Assembly (NCBI GenBank): GCA_934394815.1
Contig: CAKRRD010000002.1
Coordinates: 62,001 to 126,000 of the forward strand
DNA length: 64,000 nucleotides
Direction: 5' to 3'
DNA from: an uncultured Acetatifactor sp.
GTDB taxonomy: Bacteria; Bacillota; Clostridia; Lachnospirales; Lachnospiraceae
Notes under the pieces: generated by a model
Told to the model about the DNA's origin: nothing
Seen by the model: only the letters and a program-made list of their open reading frames with translations
Database searches by the model: none
Shown: piece after piece, positions 59,828 to 64,000 of the stretch
Layout: every line of letters starts with the position of its first letter
How positions within the stretch are numbered: position 1 is the first letter of the stretch
Made by a program: the position numbers and the translations under genes

Positions 59828-61546
59828 TTATCTGTCATATACTCTTCCCGTCGGTATCATGGTGCTCAGATCCTGTGCATGACCCTTCTGGGTATATTCT
59901 ACCAGATGATAAGTCTCGGAGAAAGAATAGCGCAGATAACGTCGTTCTCTGGCATCTCCCTCTTTCCAGTCAAAGATGGCGTCACTTGTCTTGCCGTCCA
60001 TCAGGCGCATATAGGCTTCCCAGAGATCCTCATAGCTGACCGGAGCCTCCGAGATCTGCAGGGTGTCATGCTGTTCGCCCCTGCCCTTTACCATAAACAA
60101 CGGCGACGGTCTCAGCCATACATCCCGGTCCGTCTCATCCCCCTGTCCGTTGTAACCATGATCCGCCATGACAATAATCGCGGTATTGTCATAGGCACCG
60201 CTCTCTTTCAGAGCCTCAATGTAATTCTTCGCCAGAGTGACGGAAGCCTCCATGTTCTGCCTGTAATCTCCTCCCGGAACATAATCCATATTCTCGCCGT
60301 AGATAAAAGGCGCATGGGCACCTTCCAGATGGATGAATTTAAAATTCTTCTGTGTCTGATCCATAACGATGCCACTCGCTTCCAGAGCCAGCTTAAAGGC
60401 CATATTGTCCTCGGTGAAATTCCCTGCCGTGGTTCCTTCCGGTTCGGAGACCTGCAATTCGTCAAAATAACTTTCCCGAACCTCGCAGAATCGTTTCAGA
60501 TCGTAGGGTGCGTACCGGAATCCCACCAGTTTCAATTCCTGTTTGGCCAATTCCAGCCAGGAACTGGGGCTGACCGTAGTACGATACACATTTTCGAAAT
60601 TATCTGCCACACGCTCATCCAGTGCCCGGATATCATCCTCGTAAAGGTCGATCCGGTAGCCTCTGTCCCGAAGTTCTTCCCACAGTGGAGAATTCAGATA
60701 GACATCATTCAGATATTCCTCCAGCGGTTCCTGATTCTCGAACCACTCTCCGGATAAAATATAGGCGACCGCATTCATGGTGCAGGAATAGTTGCCCAGC
60801 ATATTCTCAAAATAGGTAAAATCGGAAAAAATCTCCCGATACTCCGGATGTTCTTCCAATAGTGAGGTAAACTCCCTGGAATCCGCGGTATCCAGCACGA
60901 AGATCACGAAATTCTCATCTTCCGACATTTCAAACTCGTTCTCCACACTGATATGCAGATGTACCTTGGGAGTCAAGACTCCGCTGGTAAGCATGGTACT
61001 GCCGGCTGTGACCAGAAGCATCAGCGTCATGCAGCCACTGATGAACATAACGGCATTATCAAATTTCTTCTTTTTCAGGAAAACGGCTGCCAGGATGACC
61101 AGGATTCCGACGATTCCCCATAATAACAGGGTATCTCTTCTCAGGATGTCATATTTGTCCCACCAGATCGTGGAACCGTCCAGAGAAGGCAGTTTGCTGA
61201 TCAGGAAATTTCCCTGAATATAGGTACAGACAAAAAGTGCCAGTCCGCCTGCCAGTGCGGTCCGGTAGACCACCGGATGCAGCAGAAGGGCAATCAGGTA
61301 AACAAGGGCCAATGCTGCAAAGCTGACTGCAAACATGCCGAAAGCCGTGAGCAATAACGTGGAAAAGTCAAACCAGAATTCCGCGGTGTTGGCACAGTAC
61401 AGATCGACCGGCGCGTACAGAAAAATTAAAAAGCTGATTGCCAGGGACAGTAATATCCCCGGCAACAGCTGACCGCCTGTTATCTTTTTTCTCTCAGTCT
61501 TCTTGCTCACACTTTTTCTCCCTGCCACATTATTTTCCTCTGTCAC
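59828..61546 (-). CDS. Membrane alkaline phosphatase/sulfatase-superfamily enzyme, paralogue 2
   Basis: About 572 residues with the same helix pattern and motifs as its neighbours: NFVIFVLDTADSREF, NYSCTMNAVAYILSG, FIHLEGAHAPFIYGEN, and IIVMADHGYNGQGDE. The apparent start is a GTG that overlaps the TAG of the gene before it (TAGTG). A second GTG six codons on has GAGGAAAA before it and may be the true start. Coupled translation with paralogue 3 is likely. The stretch between motifs differs most from its neighbours, which suggests a changed substrate. Confidence 0.86.
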   Translation of the reverse strand: MTEENNVAGRKSVSKKTERKKITGGQLLPGILLSLAISFLIFLYAPVDLYCANTAEFWFDFSTLLLTAFGMFAVSFAALALVYLIALLLHPVVYRTALAGGLALFVCTYIQGNFLISKLPSLDGSTIWWDKYDILRRDTLLLWGIVGILVILAAVFLKKKKFDNAVMFISGCMTLMLLVTAGSTMLTSGVLTPKVHLHISVENEFEMSEDENFVIFVLDTADSREFTSLLEEHPEYREIFSDFTYFENMLGNYSCTMNAVAYILSGEWFENQEPLEEYLNDVYLNSPLWEELRDRGYRIDLYEDDIRALDERVADNFENVYRTTVSPSSWLELAKQELKLVGFRYAPYDLKRFCEVRESYFDELQVSEPEGTTAGNFTEDNMAFKLALEASGIVMDQTQKNFKFIHLEGAHAPFIYGENMDYVPGGDYRQNMEASVTLAKNYIEALKESGAYDNTAIIVMADHGYNGQGDETDRDVWLRPSPLFMVKGRGEQHDTLQISEAPVSYEDLWEAYMRLMDGKTSDAIFDWKEGDARERRYLRYSFSETYHLVEYTQKGHAQDLSTMIPTGRVYDR

Positions 61547-63210
61547 TAACGGTTATACTCTCTTCCGGTAGCCTTCATGGTATCCCTGTCAAACGCATAT
61601 CCCGTCTGCACATATTCCTGCATGTGATCCTCATCCAGAAAAGAATATTTTAAGAACCGGCGCTCCCTTACGTCGCCTTCCTTCCAGTCGAAGGCGTCCG
61701 TGCTCTGCTTTCCGTCCAACAGACGTGTATAAGCTTCCTGCAGATCTTCAAAGCTGACCGGAGCCTGGGATATCTGCATGGTATCATGGGTTTCCCCCAT
61801 GCCTTTTATCAACAGCAGCGGACACTGACGCATCCAGGCTTCCTCTCCGCTCTCATCCAGGCTTCCGTTGTATCCGTGATCCGCCATAATGATCAGCACC
61901 GTGTTGTCATAAGCTCCGCTTCCGCGCAGCTTCTCCACATAGTTCCCAGCCCCGGAGAGTACCGCCAGCATCGTCTGTTCATAAGTTCCTTCCTCTTCAT
62001 CAATAATATTCATATTTTCATCATAGATGAAGGGGACATGGGCTCCATTCAAATGAATAAACTGGAATTTTGCCTGTGTATCCTGTTCACTGATCCCTCT
62101 TTGGTCCAGTTGACTCTTAAATATATGATCTTGCTGGCTGAAACTGTATTTTTCCTGTGCATTTTCCACTTTGACCAGTTCATCGAAAGCCGCCATCTTG
62201 AAAATGCATTTCTTCTTCAGTTCAAAGGGGGCATATCGGAATCCCACCAGTTTTAACAAAGGTTTTGCAAATCTGACATAGGAACTCAGTTCAAAATCCA
62301 CCCGGTATACATTGCTGAACATCTGGGCTATCTCGTCATCCAGATAAAGTTCTTCATCATAAAACTCCATCCGGTATCCCCGTTCCTGTAATGTCCGGAA
62401 CAGTGGAGATTCCCGATACATCCGGCGCATATAATCTTCAAACGGTTCGTCATTCTCGTACCATTCCCCTGACAAAATATAGGGTACGGCTCTCTCGGTA
62501 CAGGAATAAGCCCCTACGGTATTTTCAAAATAAGTAAAATCCTGAAACTCAGCTGCATATTCCGGATGTGTCTCCAGCAATTCTGCAAAGGTTCTAGAGT
62601 CCACGGTATCCAATACCAGAATTATAAAATTCTGTTCGTCAGACATTACGAATTCGTTATCTCCGCCAAGCTGATAACGCGCTCTCTCCTGCAATGCCCC
62701 GCTGGTAAGTACTACGCTGACTGCCGTGATCAACAGCATCAGGGTAAGTCCACCGCTCAGATACATTACGGTTCTGGAAAACAGATCTTTTTTCAGAAAA
62801 ACGTACATAAGAACGACAATCAGCAAAGCAGCACTCCAGAGGATCAGATCTTCTGTCCGCAGTATCGTATAATTCTCCCATTTGATGGTCGTTCCATCCA
62901 TCGGCGGCAGATTCCCGATCAGGAAATTTCCCTGAATATAGGTACAGAGCAGTCCCAGGAATCCCCCGGCCAGTCCGATACGATAGCATACCGGATGGAT
63001 CAGCCATAAGACCGTATAGATCAGAAGCAGCATTACGGTACTGATGACAAACAGTCCCAGGGATGCCCTGAACAGGATTCCGAAATCAAACCAGAATTCA
63101 GATATATTACTGCAATATAAATCTACCGGTGCATAGAAAAACACCAGGAAACTGACAGCAACAGCCACCACGATTCCCGGAAGCAGCTGCTTCTTCTCCC
63201 TTTTCTTCAT
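61546..63210 (-). CDS. Membrane alkaline phosphatase/sulfatase-superfamily enzyme, paralogue 3
   Basis: 554 residues, first of the three in transcription order. Motifs: NFIILVLDTVDSRTF, AYSCTERAVPYILSG, FIHLNGAHVPFIYDEN, and LIIMADHGYNGSLDE. The N-terminus LLPGIVVAVAVSFLVFFYAPVDLYCSNISEFWFDFG is nearly shared by all three, so they arose by tandem duplication. The end DEDHMQEYVQTGYAFDRDTMKATGREY is also shared. It follows the small membrane-protein gene by six bases. Confidence 0.88.
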   Translation of the reverse strand: MKKREKKQLLPGIVVAVAVSFLVFFYAPVDLYCSNISEFWFDFGILFRASLGLFVISTVMLLLIYTVLWLIHPVCYRIGLAGGFLGLLCTYIQGNFLIGNLPPMDGTTIKWENYTILRTEDLILWSAALLIVVLMYVFLKKDLFSRTVMYLSGGLTLMLLITAVSVVLTSGALQERARYQLGGDNEFVMSDEQNFIILVLDTVDSRTFAELLETHPEYAAEFQDFTYFENTVGAYSCTERAVPYILSGEWYENDEPFEDYMRRMYRESPLFRTLQERGYRMEFYDEELYLDDEIAQMFSNVYRVDFELSSYVRFAKPLLKLVGFRYAPFELKKKCIFKMAAFDELVKVENAQEKYSFSQQDHIFKSQLDQRGISEQDTQAKFQFIHLNGAHVPFIYDENMNIIDEEEGTYEQTMLAVLSGAGNYVEKLRGSGAYDNTVLIIMADHGYNGSLDESGEEAWMRQCPLLLIKGMGETHDTMQISQAPVSFEDLQEAYTRLLDGKQSTDAFDWKEGDVRERRFLKYSFLDEDHMQEYVQTGYAFDRDTMKATGREYNR

Positions 63211-63216
63211 GTCTGA

Positions 63217-63498
63217 TTACTTCTCCTGCCTGTCCTCCGCCTGATCCAGCATGATATCATCCGACTCTACTTCTTTGTTTCTGTTCTCATCAATTCCCAG
63301 ACTCTTGTCGATCTTCTTCTTTGCTTTTCTCCAGTAGATTCCGGCTGCAGCGCCTACTGCGATGACAATACCCGCCACTGCCTGGATGGCATAGTTCATA
63401 ACGGAAGGATCAATATAGGCATCTGCAGTTCCGGAGAACAGAACTGCGAATGCTGCTGCGAAAAATGTTACCTGTGCGATCTTGCTTAATTTTTTCAT
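63217..63498 (-). CDS. Small exported membrane protein linked to surface-polymer genes
   Basis: 93 residues: signal peptide (LSKIAQVTFFAAAFAVLFSGTADA), short ectodomain AYIDPSVMNYAIQ, a membrane helix (AVAGIVIAVGAAAGIYW), then a basic and acidic cytoplasmic tail (RKAKKKIDKSLGI, ending in acidic residues). The YIDPS-x-IQ-G-x-IAVGA pattern recurs in small proteins beside exopolysaccharide and sulfatase-like genes of Lachnospiraceae, as I recall. It may be a partner of the three enzymes that follow. The function is unknown. Confidence 0.8.
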   Translation of the reverse strand: MKKLSKIAQVTFFAAAFAVLFSGTADAYIDPSVMNYAIQAVAGIVIAVGAAAGIYWRKAKKKIDKSLGIDENRNKEVESDDIMLDQAEDRQEK

Positions 63499-63537
63499 GT
63501 TTTCTACCTCTTTCTTTTGCTGTTTCTATTTTAAAAT

Positions 63538-64000
63538 TTATTGTTCTTTTGCTTTTTTGATCTGTTCCTGTACGGCCTGTACGATGTATTTTGCACCGAC
63601 CTCGGCACTGCTGCCCAGATTGTAGACATACTCTTCCACAAACTTCTCGATTCTGTCATGATATGCATCCTTCTGCTCCAACAGATTTCTGACCTTCTCT
63701 TCGGTCTCCTCTGTCTTCGCGGGATCCAGACGATCTCCGATGACATCACGCATCCAGATATTAATGGGTACGGTGTCGATCTTCTGGTACTCCGGGTTCA
63801 TGACCTTCATGGGAGTATCCACGAACAGCACCGGCTTGTTGGTGGTAAATGCGTATTCATAAGCGATACCGGACCAGTCGGTCACCAGCAGATCCGCCTC
63901 GAATACGGTACTGTTGGAGGAGAAATCGGTCTGGATCTCAATATCCGGATTGCCGGCGTAACGTTCTTTCAGGCGGTCCATCTTATCCTGCTGTAAGCGC
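63538..64000 (-). CDS. CDP-glycerol glycerophosphotransferase-like protein, C-terminal part only
   Basis: The frame is open from the window edge at 64000 to the stop at 63538, so only the last 153 residues are seen. The pattern IQTDFSSNSTVFEADLLVTDWSGIAYEYAFTTNKPVLFVDTP is the TagF/TagB-type catalytic C-domain, in which the DWSG region binds CDP-glycerol. These enzymes add glycerol-phosphate to build teichoic-acid-like polymers. The tail (YVYNLGSSAEVGAKYIVQAVQEQIKKAKEQ) is helical. Together with the three membrane enzymes downstream it points to a phosphoglycerol-type surface polymer locus. Confidence 0.85.
   Translation of the reverse strand, partial: RLQQDKMDRLKERYAGNPDIEIQTDFSSNSTVFEADLLVTDWSGIAYEYAFTTNKPVLFVDTPMKVMNPEYQKIDTVPINIWMRDVIGDRLDPAKTEETEEKVRNLLEQKDAYHDRIEKFVEEYVYNLGSSAEVGAKYIVQAVQEQIKKAKEQ

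Overview
The window looks like a chromosomal segment of a low-to-mid GC Firmicute of the class Clostridia, most likely a gut Lachnospiraceae. This rests on the Clostridia-type order era / small YqzL-like gene / recO, strong AGGAGG ribosome sites, a monoderm type IV pilus locus (PilM-PilN fusion, PilO, no PilQ), a 1418-residue two-headed acyl-CoA dehydratase activase homologue, DUF4349, DUF5057 and Rpn-type genes, and intergenic hairpin repeats. The species cannot be named from sequence alone. Most genes lie on the minus strand.

Layout. (1) 1-13750, minus: 5' part of a sodium:neurotransmitter symporter, alaS, glyS, a lipoprotein, recO, a YqzL-like gene, era, a DUF4349 lipoprotein, an M16C metalloprotease, an unknown gene, a degenerate sigma-like protein and a catalytically incomplete rhomboid-like protein. 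(2) 13751-23456: divergent promoter and plus-strand activase gene, a PD-(D/E)XK-like protein, a small coiled-coil protein, a hairpin that may end a small RNA, two PLP enzymes of sulfur amino acid metabolism, and remnants of an Rpn nuclease. (3) 23457-43130: a 19-kb minus-strand type IV pilus operon running pilB, pilC, pilA, pilD, pilMN, pilO, four further prepilin-like or PilX-like genes and a 1749-residue exported DUF5057 protein. It has a clear promoter, a structured leader and a terminator. (4) 43131-46056: a frameshifted small gene, a candidate small RNA built of tandem hairpins, a dead hicA beside an intact hicB, a cytoplasmic GH26-like glycosidase, and a 12-copy 51-bp hairpin array that ends in the flotillin terminator. 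(5) 46057-52617: flotillin, then a 2-aminoethylphosphonate (AEP) pathway: PEP mutase with a fused nucleotidyltransferase-like domain, phosphonopyruvate decarboxylase, AEP transaminase, and an HTH-cytidylyltransferase that could make CMP-AEP. (6) 52656-57496: metA, ligA, an rluB/rluF-type gene, an RNase H-like gene and a flavodoxin gene in tight co-linear order. (7) 57626-64000: signal peptidase I, three tandem paralogous membrane phosphatase/sulfatase-superfamily enzymes, a small membrane protein and the 3' part of a CDP-glycerol glycerophosphotransferase-like gene.

How the parts fit. Regions 5 and 7 together suggest a surface polymer modified with phosphonate or phosphoglycerol. Region 3 is a full pilus assembly system with an unusually large last-gene product. 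The most unusual non-coding features are the hairpin-repeat RNA at 43505-43677, which shares a 24-bp element just upstream of its -35 box with the pilus promoter, and the 51-bp terminator-like array at 45429-46022.
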